Assembly: GCF_013178945.1 (NCBI RefSeq)
Contig: NZ_JABFDM010000007.1
Coordinates: 1-64,000 of the forward strand
DNA: 64,000 nucleotides
Source of the DNA: Bradyrhizobium aeschynomenes
GTDB lineage: Bacteria; Pseudomonadota; Alphaproteobacteria; Rhizobiales; Xanthobacteraceae
Direction of reading: 5' to 3'
Position numbers and translations under genes: made by a program
In this document: positions 20,683-29,838 of the stretch, piece by piece
Numbering within the stretch: position 1 is the first letter of the stretch
Layout of the letters: the number at the start of each line of letters is the position of its first letter
The notes under the pieces: generated by a model
The model's database searches: none
What the model was told of the DNA's origin: nothing
Seen by the model: the letters and a program-made list of their open reading frames with translations, nothing else

Positions 20683-21025
20683 TTAGTTTGAGTGCCGCTT
20701 CCGTTTGAGTTGGTGTCGCGTCGCAAATGCGGTGCGCCTCCTTTGTTCGCTTCTCACGGGGGCGACGAGCCCCGCTCGCGCTGGAACGGATGGGACAGGG
20801 ACGCTCGCGGCACCAAGTCCTGCCGATCAGCTGTTCCGTCATGCCTGGGACAGGCCCGGCCACGAATGGATACAGACGAGCGCGATATGTGGAGCGTCAT
20901 AGGTGATTGACCGGCCGCATCAAGACGAGACAGGTCGCCCAAACGGGGGCTGACGAAGATCCGCGCTTTGAACGCCACTGCGCGCCGCGGCGACTTAATC
21001 TCCGTCTTTGGCGGAGTTTCTGAGC
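20683..21025. repeat. Gene-free gap with one degenerate solitary GTCAT hairpin
   Basis: No coding region is apparent in these 343 bases. At about 20838-20870 there is a decayed unit of the hairpin family: GTCAT, then GCCTGGG, ACAGG, CCCGGCC and ACGAATGG, where stem pairing is partly lost. No inverse partner is seen, so it looks like an old remnant. Confidence 0.4.
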
Positions 21026-23602
21026 ATGCCGTCCTGCAAGCGCGTGGCAATCGCGATCGGAGCCGTGCTTCTTACGAGCGCGCTGCTCCATCCGGCTCTC
21101 GCCCAAAAAGGCGATCTTGCCGCGGAGAGCGGCCGCATCATCGCGCTCAGCCGCGCCGGCAAATACCGCGAGGCCTTGCCGTTGGCGCAAGCCATGGTCG
21201 CGCGGCTCGAGGCGACCTCGAACAAGCGCGATCTCGCGGCGGCTCTCACCAACCTCGGCCAGACCCTGGCCTCGCTCGGCCGCGATGCGGAGGCTGAGCC
21301 CGCCTACAAGCGCGCGATGGCTCTCTACGAGACCGCACTGGGGCTCGACAGCGTCGAGATCGCGCCCGCGCTGAACAATCTCGCGGCGCTGTATCAGCGC
21401 CAGCAGCGCTATGCAGAGGCCGAGCCGTTGTTCGTGCGCGCGCTGGCGATCCGCGAGAAGGGTCTCGGTGCAACGCATCCCGACGTCGGCCAGTCACTCA
21501 ACAATCTCGCCACGCTCTACGAACGGCAGGACCGCCATGCCGACGCCGAGCCGCTGTTCAAACGTGCGTTGGCGATCTACCGCAAGGCTGCCGGCAACGA
21601 CAGCGCTCCGGTTGCCACCCTGCTCAACAATCTCGGCCAGCTTACCAAGAGCGACGGGCGCTTCGACCAGGCCGAGCCGCTGATCCGGCAGTCCCTCGCC
21701 ATTCGCGACAAGTTGCTCGGCGCCGATCATCCCGATGTCGCCCGCTCGCTGAACAATCTTGCTGATCTGAAGCAGCGGCAGCAGCGCTATGACGAGGCCG
21801 AGACGCTGTTTGCCCGCGCGCTCGTGATCCGTGAGCGCGCGCTGGGGCCGAATCACCCTGATGCCGTCACGGCGTTGAACAATCTTGCGGGATTGTATCA
21901 GTCCGCGGGGCGCATTCCGGACGCGCTGCCGCTGGTCGCGCGGGCCGTTGACCGCGGGCAGGCCCAGCCGAAGGTGGCGCTCCCCGTGCTGTTTGCGGCC
22001 GGCCGCGCCGGCGCGCTGCCCGCGGAGAAGGCGTTTGACGATGCGATCGATGTGATCCAGCGTGGCGCGCAATCGCAGGCCGCCGCGGCGGTCGACAAGC
22101 TCGCCGTCCGTCTCGCCGCCGGCAATGACAGACTCGCCGAGCTGGTGCGCAAGGATCAGGACCTCGCCGCCGAGAGCGAGACGCTCGATAGAAACGCGAT
22201 CGCCGCGGTGTCGCGCCCGGCCGGACAGCGCGATCTGGCAGCCGAGAAGCGCGACAAGGCGCGGCTTGCAACGGTTGCGGCGGAGCGTGCCGGTCTGCGC
22301 GCCATGCTGGCACGGGAGTTTCCGGATTTTGCGGCGCTGTCGAATCCGTTGCCGCTCAGGCTCGCCGACATCCGGCCGCTGCTCGCGGAGGATGAGGCGC
22401 TGGTCGCGTTCGCAATCATGGAGCAGGGTGCTTTCGTCCTGGCGGTCACGCGCGACCGCTTCGACTGGCGGCAGATCCCGCGCGGCGCCGACGCGCTCGC
22501 GCGCGATGTCATGCGATTTCGCCGCGGTCTTGCGCCCGGCGCTGCGGCGGAAGGCGCGGCGTTCGACCTTGCCGTGGCCGCCGAGCTCTACACCGCGCTG
22601 CTCGCGCCGGTCGAAGCGCTGACGGCAGACAAACGCAGCCTGCTGATCGTACCGGCGGGTGCGCTGACCGCGCTGCCGTTCCATCTGCTGGTGACTGAGC
22701 CGTCGGCCGCCGCCATTCCCGATCCTGTGACCGGTTACCGCGATGCGGCGTGGCTGCTGCGGCGGCACGCGGTGGCGGTGCTGCCTTCACTCGGCAGCCT
22801 CAAGGCGCTGCGCGGCACGCCCCGCGCCGATCGCGGCAGCAGGCCGATGATCGGCTTCGGCGACCCCGTCTTCGATCCATCGCTTGCGGGGACCTCTCGC
22901 GGCAGCGCCGGCAAGCAGGCCGCGCGCAACATCGCAACGCTTGCCTACACCGATTTCTGGCGCGGTGCCGGGGTCGACCGTGCCCAGCTCGCGCGCGCTC
23001 TCCCGCAACTGCCGGACACGGCCGATGAGCTCAGGGCCGTGGCGGGCGATCTCGGCGTTGCATCCACTGACGTCCACCTCGGCAGCAACGCCAGCGAGAC
23101 CACGGTGAAGCGAGCGGCGCTTTCGGACTACCGGATCGTCTATTTCGCGACGCATGGTCTCGTGGCCGGCGACGTCAAGGGGGTCGCCGAGCCGTCGCTG
23201 GCACTGAGCCTGCCTGCCGTGCCGTCGACGTTGGACGACGGCCTGCTCACGGCCAGCGAGGTCGCGCAGCTGAAGCTCAATGCGGAGTTCGTCGTGCTGT
23301 CGGCCTGCAACACGATTGCAGGCGACCGGCCGGGCGCGGAAGCGTTGTCGGGCCTTGCCCGGGCATTCTTCTACGCCGGCGCGCGCGCCCTGCTGGTGAC
23401 GCATTGGGCGGTCGATTCGGCCGCGGCGACACGGCTGATGAGCGATACATTCCGCCGGCTCAAGGACCGTCCGGCCATGGGTCGCAGCGAGGCGCTGCGG
23501 CAGGCCATGCTGGCCTTGCTCGATGATCGATCTTCGCCGGCCAACGCGGATCCTTCGGTTTGGGCGCCGTTCGTGCTTCTCGGCGAAACCGAAGTGCACT
23601 GA
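21026..23602 (+). CDS. Exported TPR-CHAT protein (caspase-like peptidase with TPR repeats)
   Basis: About 858 residues. A signal peptide (MPSCKRVAIAIGAVLLTSA, cut near ALAQ) is followed by about six 42-residue kinesin-light-chain-type TPRs (about 35-310; repeated NNLAxLYxxQxRYAEAEPLFxRALAI pattern), a linker with helical character, and a CHAT domain at about 550-858. The CHAT dyad is intact: His710 in FATHGLV and Cys761 in LSACNT. CHAT proteins are caspase-fold proteases whose TPRs recognise partners. A periplasmic or surface location is unusual for a caspase-like enzyme. The TTG at 21008 is an alternative start. No adjacent substrate or toxin gene is evident. Confidence 0.9.
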   Translation: MPSCKRVAIAIGAVLLTSALLHPALAQKGDLAAESGRIIALSRAGKYREALPLAQAMVARLEATSNKRDLAAALTNLGQTLASLGRDAEAEPAYKRAMALYETALGLDSVEIAPALNNLAALYQRQQRYAEAEPLFVRALAIREKGLGATHPDVGQSLNNLATLYERQDRHADAEPLFKRALAIYRKAAGNDSAPVATLLNNLGQLTKSDGRFDQAEPLIRQSLAIRDKLLGADHPDVARSLNNLADLKQRQQRYDEAETLFARALVIRERALGPNHPDAVTALNNLAGLYQSAGRIPDALPLVARAVDRGQAQPKVALPVLFAAGRAGALPAEKAFDDAIDVIQRGAQSQAAAAVDKLAVRLAAGNDRLAELVRKDQDLAAESETLDRNAIAAVSRPAGQRDLAAEKRDKARLATVAAERAGLRAMLAREFPDFAALSNPLPLRLADIRPLLAEDEALVAFAIMEQGAFVLAVTRDRFDWRQIPRGADALARDVMRFRRGLAPGAAAEGAAFDLAVAAELYTALLAPVEALTADKRSLLIVPAGALTALPFHLLVTEPSAAAIPDPVTGYRDAAWLLRRHAVAVLPSLGSLKALRGTPRADRGSRPMIGFGDPVFDPSLAGTSRGSAGKQAARNIATLAYTDFWRGAGVDRAQLARALPQLPDTADELRAVAGDLGVASTDVHLGSNASETTVKRAALSDYRIVYFATHGLVAGDVKGVAEPSLALSLPAVPSTLDDGLLTASEVAQLKLNAEFVVLSACNTIAGDRPGAEALSGLARAFFYAGARALLVTHWAVDSAAATRLMSDTFRRLKDRPAMGRSEALRQAMLALLDDRSSPANADPSVWAPFVLLGETEVH

Positions 23603-23853
23603 TATATCTGTTGCGTTGCAGCATGAGTGCAGGACCGGCGCTGTGCCGCTCCGATAAGCAGGCGCCCGTCAGAAATGAGCTACGTGCATCAGCCTTTGGC
23701 AATAACCAATTCAGTCGGATCGTCTTGGCAAGACCGGCGTTGATCATTATTAGGTCGGCGACCGCGCTTGGATAAGGCGATGTAAACGGTAACGGTCACC
23801 GCGCACTGCGCCGAATTGCGCGCAACTGATGCGGGCTCTCAGGAGGGATCTTC

Positions 23854-25467
23854 GTGCAAGAGACGGGTATTCGCAACGGTGCCTTCGGTGCCGACAAGTT
23901 CGGCCTAAAGAATCTCAAGCAGCTGCATTGGAATCTCGGCGCTCCCCAGCTCTATCAATATTCGCTGGCGGCGGGCGAGGCGGTGCTGTCTGCCGATGGG
24001 GCGCTGTGCGCGGATACTGGCGAGTTCACCGGCCGCAGCCCGAAGGACAAGTTCACGGTGCGCGACGCCTCCACCGAGAAGATGTGGTGGGCCGGCAATC
24101 AGGCGATCACGCCCGAGCAGTTCGAGGCGCTGTATCAGGATTTCATCAAGCACGCCGAGGGCAAGAGCCTGTTCGCGCAGGATCTCTATGGCGGCGCCGA
24201 TCCGAGCTTCCGGATCAAGACCCGCGTCTTCACCGAGCTGGCCTGGCACTCGCTGTTCATCCGCACGCTGCTGATCCGTCCCGAGACGATCGAGCTCGAC
24301 ACCTTCGTGCCAGAGCTGACGATCATCGACATGCCGAGCTTCCGCGCTGACCCCTCGCGTCACGGCGTGCGCTCGCAGAACGTCGTCGCCATCGATTTCG
24401 CCCGCAAGATCGTCCTGATCGGCGGGTCCTATTATGCCGGCGAGATGAAGAAGAGCGTGTTCACGACGCTCAACTACTATCTGCCCGAGCGTGGCGTGAT
24501 GCCGATGCACTGCTCGGCCAATGTCGGCCCGAAGGGTGACACCGCGATCTTCTTCGGCCTGTCCGGCACCGGCAAGACCACGCTGTCGGCCGATCCGAAC
24601 CGCACCTTGATCGGCGACGACGAGCATGGCTGGGGTCCGTCCGGCGTGTTCAATTTCGAGGGCGGCTGCTACGCCAAATGCATCAAGCTGTCGCAGGACG
24701 CCGAGCCGCAGATCTACGCGGCCTCGACCCGCTTCGGCGCCGTGCTGGAGAACGTGGTCCTCGACGAAGACACGCGCGTCCCCGATTTCGACGACGGCTC
24801 GAAGACCGAGAACACCCGCTCGGCCTATCCGCTCGACTACATCCCGAACGCCTCGCGCACCGGGCGCGCGCCGCATCCGAAGAACGTCGTGATGCTCGCC
24901 GCCGACGCCTTCGGCGTGCTGCCGCCGATCGCAAAGCTGTCGCCGGCGCAGGCGATGTATCACTTCCTGTCCGGCTACACCGCCAAGGTCGCCGGCACCG
25001 AGCGCGGCCTCGGCAACGAGCCGCAGCCGGAGTTCTCGACCTGCTTCGGCTCGCCGTTCCTGCCGCTCGATCCTTCCGTCTATGGCAACATGCTGCGGCA
25101 GCTGATCGCCGACCACAATGTCGACTGCTGGCTGGTCAACACCGGCTGGACCGGCGGCAAGTACGGCACGGGCTCGCGCATGCCGATCAAGGTGACGCGC
25201 GCGCTGCTCACCGCGGCGCTCGACGGCTCGCTTCGCAACGTCGAATTCCGCACCGACAAGTATTTCGGCTTCGCGGTGCCGACCGCGCTGCCGGGCGTGC
25301 CGAGCGAGATCCTCGATCCGGTCAACACCTGGAAGGACAAGGCCGAGTTCGACAAGACCGCCCGCGCGCTGGTCGGCATGTTCCAGAAGAACTTCGCCAA
25401 GTTCGAAGCCCAGGTCGACGCCGACGTCCGCGCCGCCGCGCCGGACGTGAAGCTCGCGGCGGAGTAG
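23854..25467 (+). CDS. pckA: Phosphoenolpyruvate carboxykinase (ATP)
   Basis: 537 residues, the usual length of the ATP-dependent enzyme, which converts oxaloacetate to PEP as the first step of gluconeogenesis from C4-dicarboxylates. Motifs: GRSPKDKF, the kinase P-loop GLSGTGKTTLS (about 234-244), the metal site FGLSG and the ATP-site NTGWTGGKYG. The GTG start is preceded by AGGAGG, so it is secure. An imperfect dyad GGTAACGGTCACC (23788-23800) about 55 bases upstream is a candidate operator. The gene sits 4.1 kb from chvI; in other Rhizobiales they are adjacent and pckA is linked to ChvI control. Confidence 0.97.
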   Translation: MQETGIRNGAFGADKFGLKNLKQLHWNLGAPQLYQYSLAAGEAVLSADGALCADTGEFTGRSPKDKFTVRDASTEKMWWAGNQAITPEQFEALYQDFIKHAEGKSLFAQDLYGGADPSFRIKTRVFTELAWHSLFIRTLLIRPETIELDTFVPELTIIDMPSFRADPSRHGVRSQNVVAIDFARKIVLIGGSYYAGEMKKSVFTTLNYYLPERGVMPMHCSANVGPKGDTAIFFGLSGTGKTTLSADPNRTLIGDDEHGWGPSGVFNFEGGCYAKCIKLSQDAEPQIYAASTRFGAVLENVVLDEDTRVPDFDDGSKTENTRSAYPLDYIPNASRTGRAPHPKNVVMLAADAFGVLPPIAKLSPAQAMYHFLSGYTAKVAGTERGLGNEPQPEFSTCFGSPFLPLDPSVYGNMLRQLIADHNVDCWLVNTGWTGGKYGTGSRMPIKVTRALLTAALDGSLRNVEFRTDKYFGFAVPTALPGVPSEILDPVNTWKDKAEFDKTARALVGMFQKNFAKFEAQVDADVRAAAPDVKLAAE

Positions 25468-25481
25468 GGCTCTGCAAGCTC

Positions 25482-25513
25482 AAGGGTCAGCCGCGCTGCG
25501 GCTGCCCCTTTTC
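25482..25513 (+). terminator. Rho-independent terminator after pckA
   Basis: Stem CAGCCGC pairs with GCGGCTG across a GCT loop, extended by AAGGG with CCCTT, and ends in a TTTT run. It starts 15 bases after the pckA stop. Confidence 0.8.
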
Positions 25514-25559
25514 GCCTGACCGATGCATGATTGGTCGAGGTGGCGCTACACCCACCGCC

Positions 25560-25680
25560 GTCGTCCCGGCGAACGCCGGGACCCATAACCACAGGACAAC
25601 GTGGTTGAAGCAGGCGGTCGCTCAAGCTTTCGCCAAACGACGGACGGTGGTGATGGGTCCCGGCTCAAGGCCGGGACGAC
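25560..25680. repeat. 121-bp inverted-repeat element, twin of the one at 9621
   Basis: Left unit 25560-25587 is identical to the left unit at 9621 (GTCGT, CCCGGCG, AA, CGCCGGG, ACCCATA). Right unit 25653-25680 is the inverse, followed in both copies by ACACCGAG. Total length matches the 9621 copy exactly, and interior blocks such as GTGGT, CTCAAGCTT/CTCCAGCTT and CCAAA/CCAAC align without gaps. It has no coding capacity. Confidence 0.87.
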
Positions 25681-25708
25681 ACCGAGATTGTAGAAGCGCC
25701 TTGGGCCT

Positions 25709-26527
25709 TCACGCCTTGAAATACGCGATTTGCGTCGTCGTCGCGAGCAGTTGGCCGGACGGCGACCACAGCTCGCCATGCTGGTCCTGATAGCTGCGGT
25801 TGAACACCTTGGCATCGGCCGTCGCCAGCACATGGGTGATGTCCTCGGCCGCGAGCTCCTCGCGGCTGACATGGAAATAGGTCGTCAGCGACACCGTGCC
25901 GAACGGGATCAACTCGCCGCGGACGTGGAAGGCGCGGCCGAAGAACGCGTCCGACATCGACAGCACCGACAGGCAATCGAGCTTGCGCGGCTTGCTGTCC
26001 GAGATCCATAGCCGTGAGTAGGCGCTGCGCGGTGCATCCGAGCGGCTGCCGAACTCCGGGCGGCCTTCCACGAAGCGGAAATCGTACTGTTTGGTCCAGG
26101 ACATGCCGGCATCGGGATGGCGCTTCACCTGATCGAATGGCGGTGCGTCCGGCTTGACGGCCGGCTGGTGCGACCAGGAGGGCCGCCGCTCGGCGAACAC
26201 GGCGGTCGCCAGGGTCGCGGCATTCGCATCGCCCTGGCTCAACTCGACACACCAATGCTGCGATGAGCGGTTGGCCTTCACCAGCCGCACGTCGAGATCG
26301 AACGGCCCTTCCGCGATCGGCGCGCAGTAGTTGACCGTCACCGCCAGCGGATCGCCGGCGATCTGCGGATGCTGGATCAAGGCGCGCAGCACGGTCGCCG
26401 CGGTGACCCCGCCGAACGGGCCGACGAAGGCCCAGTAGTCCGGGCTGGTGCGGCCCTGCCAGCGGCTGTCGCCGGCAGTGACGCGGGTGGCCTCGTCGAA
26501 CAGATGGGCTGGTGGCGTCTCGGTCAT
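25709..26527 (-). CDS. Acyl-CoA thioesterase, TesB-like double hotdog
   Basis: 272 residues forming two hotdog halves. The first half contains AFVGPFGGVTAATVLRAL and NYCAPIAEGPFDLDVRLVKANRSSQHWCVELSQ; the second has SDAFFGRAFHVRGELIPFGTVSLTTYFHV, matching the central helix and strands of TesB/acyl-CoA thioesterase-like proteins. It would hydrolyse acyl-CoA to free acid and CoA; substrate length is unknown. It lies 100 bases downstream of glgP on the same strand, but no functional link is evident. Confidence 0.85.
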   Translation of the reverse strand: MTETPPAHLFDEATRVTAGDSRWQGRTSPDYWAFVGPFGGVTAATVLRALIQHPQIAGDPLAVTVNYCAPIAEGPFDLDVRLVKANRSSQHWCVELSQGDANAATLATAVFAERRPSWSHQPAVKPDAPPFDQVKRHPDAGMSWTKQYDFRFVEGRPEFGSRSDAPRSAYSRLWISDSKPRKLDCLSVLSMSDAFFGRAFHVRGELIPFGTVSLTTYFHVSREELAAEDITHVLATADAKVFNRSYQDQHGELWSPSGQLLATTTQIAYFKA

Positions 26528-26627
26528 GCGTTCCTCCTGACGATCATCGTATGATGCTCGTCAGGTCAAAGGCAATCTGCGGCGTCGGCAATGACGTCAC
26601 AGGTCGTTGACGAACCGCGACGAACCC

Positions 26628-29174
26628 TTACGCCCGCTGCGCATGCGCCGGTGCCACGACCGGCCCGACCGGCACGTTCCAGATGTCGTCGGCATATTCC
26701 CGGATGGTGCGGTCGGAGGAGAACCACGCCATGCGGGCGACGTTGAGGATCGAGGCGCGGGTCCAGGCCGGAGTGGTCTGCCAGCGCGCGTCGACGCCGC
26801 GCTGGGCCTCGTAATAGGAATCGAAATCGGCCGACACCATGTAGTGGTCGAGGTGACGCAGCGCATGCGCGATCGGCTCGAACCGGCCCGGCTCGCCCGG
26901 CGAGAACAGCCCGGAGGCGATCGCATCGATCGCGCGCGCCAGCCGCGGCGAGCGGCGGATGATGTCGGTGGCGTCGAGGCCCTGCTGGCGGCGGAGCATG
27001 ACGTCGCCGGCCTCCATGCCGAAGATCGCGATGTTGTCGGTCCCGACATTGTCGCGGATCTCGATGTTGGCGCCGTCCAGCGTGCCGATGGTGATCGCGC
27101 CGTTCAGCGCCAGCTTCATGTTGCCGGTGCCGGACGCCTCCATGCCGGCCGTCGAGATCTGCTCGGAGAGATCGGCGGCCGGAATGATCGTTTCCGCCAG
27201 GCTGACATTGTAGTCGGCCATGAACACGACCTTCAGCTTGCCGCCGATCGCGGGATCGTTGTTGACGACCTCCGCGACGTCGTTGATCAGCTTGATGATC
27301 AGCTTGGCGTAGCGATAGCTCGCCGCCGCCTTGCCCGCGAAGATCTTCACCCGCGGCACCCAGTTGGCCTGCGGATCGTCCTTGATGTCCAGATACAGCG
27401 CCACCGCCTCGAGGATGTTCAGGAGCTGCCGCTTGTATTCGTGGATGCGCTTGATCTGCACGTCGAACAGCGCGCTCGGATCGAGCCGCACGTTCATGCG
27501 CTCGCCGATCAGGCGTGCCAACTGCACCTTGTTGTGGTGCTTCACGGCGCGGAACTTCTGGTGGAAGCTCGAGTCCGCGACGTAGCTTTCCAGGCTCGTC
27601 AGCAAGGTCGGATCATCGACGATGGCGTCGCCGCAGGCCTCGCACAACAGGCTCGTCAGCTTCGGGTTCGCGAGGGTCAGCCAGCGGCGGAAGGTGATGC
27701 CGTTGGTCTTGTTGGTGATGCGGCCGGAATAGAGATGGTTGAGGTCGTGGAACACGGTCTCCTTCATCAGGTCCGAATGCATCGCGGAGACGCCGTTGAT
27801 GCGATGCGAGCCGACGAAGGCGAGCTGCCCCATGCGCACGCGGCGGCCGCTCTTCTCGTCGATCAAGGACACCGAGGCGCGATAGTCGATGTCGCCGGGC
27901 GCGCGCTGCTCGGCGAGCGCCAGATGCTGCGCATTGATGCGGTAGATGATCTCGAGATGGCGCGGCAACAGCCGCTCGAACAATTCGACCGGCCAGGTCT
28001 CCAGCGCCTCGGGCAGCAGCGTGTGGTTGGTGTAGGACAGGGTGGCGACGGTGATCTTCCAGGCCTCGTCCCAGCGGAAATTGTGCAGGTCGACCAGGAT
28101 GCGCATCAACTCGGCCACGGCGAGCGAGGGATGCGTGTCGTTGAGCTGCACCGCCGCCTTTTGCGACAGGCTGCGCAATTGGCCGTCGGAGCCGAGATGG
28201 CGCTTGATGAGGTCCTGGAGCGAGGCCGAGACGAAGAAATATTCCTGCCGCAGCCGCAGCTCGCGTCCGGCCGGGCTTTCGTCGTTCGGATACAGGAACT
28301 TGCAGATCGACTCGGCGCGCGCCTCCTCGGCCGAGGCGCCGAGATAGTCGCCGGAATTGAACACGTCGAGCTTGAGCGGATCGGGCGAGCGCGCCGACCA
28401 CAGTCTGAGCGCGTTCACATGCTGGCCGCGCCAGCCGACGATCGGCGTGTCATAGGCCACCGCCTGCACGGTCTCGCCGGGATGCCAGATCGCGCGGTCG
28501 CGGCCCTTGTCGTCGACATGCTCGACGCCGCCGCCGAAATGGACGTGATAGACCACTTCGGGGCGCTGGAATTCCCAGGGGTTGCCGAACGACAGCCAGA
28601 CGTCGGGATATTCGTGCTGCCAGCCGTCGACGATCACCTGGCGGAACAGGCCGAAATCATAGCGGATGCCGTAGCCGATCGCCGGGATCTGCAATGTCGA
28701 CATGCTCTCCATGAAGCACGCCGCCAGCCGCCCCAGGCCGCCATTGCCGAGCGCGGCGTCCGGTTCGCATTTGCGCAAATCCATCAGGCCGACGCCGAGA
28801 TCGCCGAGCGCGGTCTCGAACACCTTCATCAGGCCCATGTTGTTGAGCGCGTCGGTGAACAGCCGGCCGATCAGGAATTCGAGGCTGAGATAATAGACGC
28901 GCTTGCGCCCGGCGTCGTAGCTCTCCTTGTCCGCCGTCAGCCAGCGATGCACGATGCGGTCGCGCAAGGTCAGCGCCGCGGCGTGATACCAGTCCTGCTG
29001 CGTCGCCTGGCTCGCTTCCTTGCCGATGGTGAGGCGAAGCTTGGCCAGGATGTCGCTCTTGATCTCGGCGACGGCCAATTCGTCGACGGGCTGGCCGGTG
29101 CTTACGAAGCTGCGCTGGGACGGCTGATCTGTCACCTTGAAACCTGTGATGCTACGTGGAACCGGTAAAAGCAT
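26628..29174 (-). CDS. glgP: Glycogen (maltodextrin) phosphorylase
   Basis: About 848 residues of the GT35 family, releasing glucose-1-phosphate from alpha-1,4-glucan. The PLP-lysine region GTGNMKLALNGA is present near the C-terminal third, with LGNGGLGRLAACFMES and RIHEYKRQLLN as further family motifs. The ATG at 29174 lacks a ribosome site; a GTG at 29135 (VTDQPSQRSF) is an equally plausible start giving about 835 residues. No glgA, glgB or glgC is nearby. The frame is open to 29291, but the extra part lacks similarity. Confidence 0.93.
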   Translation of the reverse strand: MLLPVPRSITGFKVTDQPSQRSFVSTGQPVDELAVAEIKSDILAKLRLTIGKEASQATQQDWYHAAALTLRDRIVHRWLTADKESYDAGRKRVYYLSLEFLIGRLFTDALNNMGLMKVFETALGDLGVGLMDLRKCEPDAALGNGGLGRLAACFMESMSTLQIPAIGYGIRYDFGLFRQVIVDGWQHEYPDVWLSFGNPWEFQRPEVVYHVHFGGGVEHVDDKGRDRAIWHPGETVQAVAYDTPIVGWRGQHVNALRLWSARSPDPLKLDVFNSGDYLGASAEEARAESICKFLYPNDESPAGRELRLRQEYFFVSASLQDLIKRHLGSDGQLRSLSQKAAVQLNDTHPSLAVAELMRILVDLHNFRWDEAWKITVATLSYTNHTLLPEALETWPVELFERLLPRHLEIIYRINAQHLALAEQRAPGDIDYRASVSLIDEKSGRRVRMGQLAFVGSHRINGVSAMHSDLMKETVFHDLNHLYSGRITNKTNGITFRRWLTLANPKLTSLLCEACGDAIVDDPTLLTSLESYVADSSFHQKFRAVKHHNKVQLARLIGERMNVRLDPSALFDVQIKRIHEYKRQLLNILEAVALYLDIKDDPQANWVPRVKIFAGKAAASYRYAKLIIKLINDVAEVVNNDPAIGGKLKVVFMADYNVSLAETIIPAADLSEQISTAGMEASGTGNMKLALNGAITIGTLDGANIEIRDNVGTDNIAIFGMEAGDVMLRRQQGLDATDIIRRSPRLARAIDAIASGLFSPGEPGRFEPIAHALRHLDHYMVSADFDSYYEAQRGVDARWQTTPAWTRASILNVARMAWFSSDRTIREYADDIWNVPVGPVVAPAHAQRA

Positions 29175-29323
29175 ACGATGGTTGCGCGCGGTCCGAAACC
29201 CGGGGAAAGGCTGGTCCGCACAGCAAGGTGACGGAAAATGATGCAAGGTTCGGGCCGGGTTCCGGAGTTGGAACGCGCCAGAACGGCGCAAATCCGTAGT
29301 GAGGCCGAAGGACCCTCCACATC

Positions 29324-29712
29324 GTCATCCCGGCGAAAGCCGGGATCCAGACTCACCTGCCGAAGATGAGGCCCGACAAGTCGCTCCAATCGGGGTTACC
29401 TTTTCGATCAGCTCAACCTTCCAATCGCGATGCCAGTTCTTCAGCTGCTTTTCGCGGGCGATGGCCTCTAGCGGGCTGGCGAAGCGCTCGACGTGAACCA
29501 GACGAATAACCTTGTATCTGCTGACGAACTTGGAGCCTCGTCCGGCGCGGTGGTCTTCGAGGCGCTTCCTCATATCATTGGTCACGCCGACGTACAGCGT
29601 ACCGTGGTGGCCGCTTGCAAGGATGTAAACCGTCCACGTCCACGTGTGGCTCATCGTGCACGAACCAAGCGGCTGCGGTGGATATGGGTCCCGGCTCGGA
29701 GGCCAGGACGAC
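29324..29712. mobile_element. 389-bp inverted-repeat cassette carrying a GIY-YIG gene (older copy)
   Basis: The left end (29324-29350) reads GTCAT, CCCGGC, GAAA, GCCGGG, ATCCAG. The right end (29683-29712) is its inverse relative, of the GTCGT/ACCCATA type, with one stem mismatch. The only gene inside is the GIY-YIG nuclease. The end pair is the same type as in the gene-free 121-bp elements, which suggests those are internally deleted relatives. No target-site duplication is obvious. Confidence 0.65.
29325..29654 (-). CDS. Small GIY-YIG nuclease, frameshifted at its C-terminus
   Basis: 109 residues as read. The GIY-YIG core is intact: WTVYILAS, LYVGVTND, RKRLEDH (Arg), and the metal-binding Glu in AIAREKQLKNWHRDWK. 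After LIEKVTP the reading changes to IGATCRASSS. In the next frame the expected family ending DWSDLSGLIFGR is present and stops at 29353, two bases inside the left repeat. One base was therefore lost near 29391-29395, and the present frame runs on into the repeat, stopping at 29325. The catalytic core may still function. It is the paralogue of the gene at 57266. Confidence 0.8.
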   Translation of the reverse strand: MSHTWTWTVYILASGHHGTLYVGVTNDMRKRLEDHRAGRGSKFVSRYKVIRLVHVERFASPLEAIAREKQLKNWHRDWKVELIEKVTPIGATCRASSSAGESGSRLSPG

Positions 29713-29838
29713 CAAAATTAGCTTTCTTTTCCCAACAGAACAAATTAAGAACAATTTAGCAAGTGATTGTTATCCCTGTGGCGATTCGATCCGCCCGACA
29801 CCCAAAGCTCCGGCATCAGAGCATCTCGCGAGGACACC

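Noticed and set aside
26607..29168. An 853-codon frame on the plus strand
   Set aside because: Exactly antisense to glgP; composition is rich in Arg, His, Asp and Gln with no known fold. The same applies to the long frames opposite lepA, chvG, hrpB, dnaX and the chemoreceptors.
29325..29654. GIY-YIG gene as an intron homing endonuclease
   Set aside because: It is intergenic, interrupts no gene and is flanked by inverted repeats, so there is no intron or intein context.
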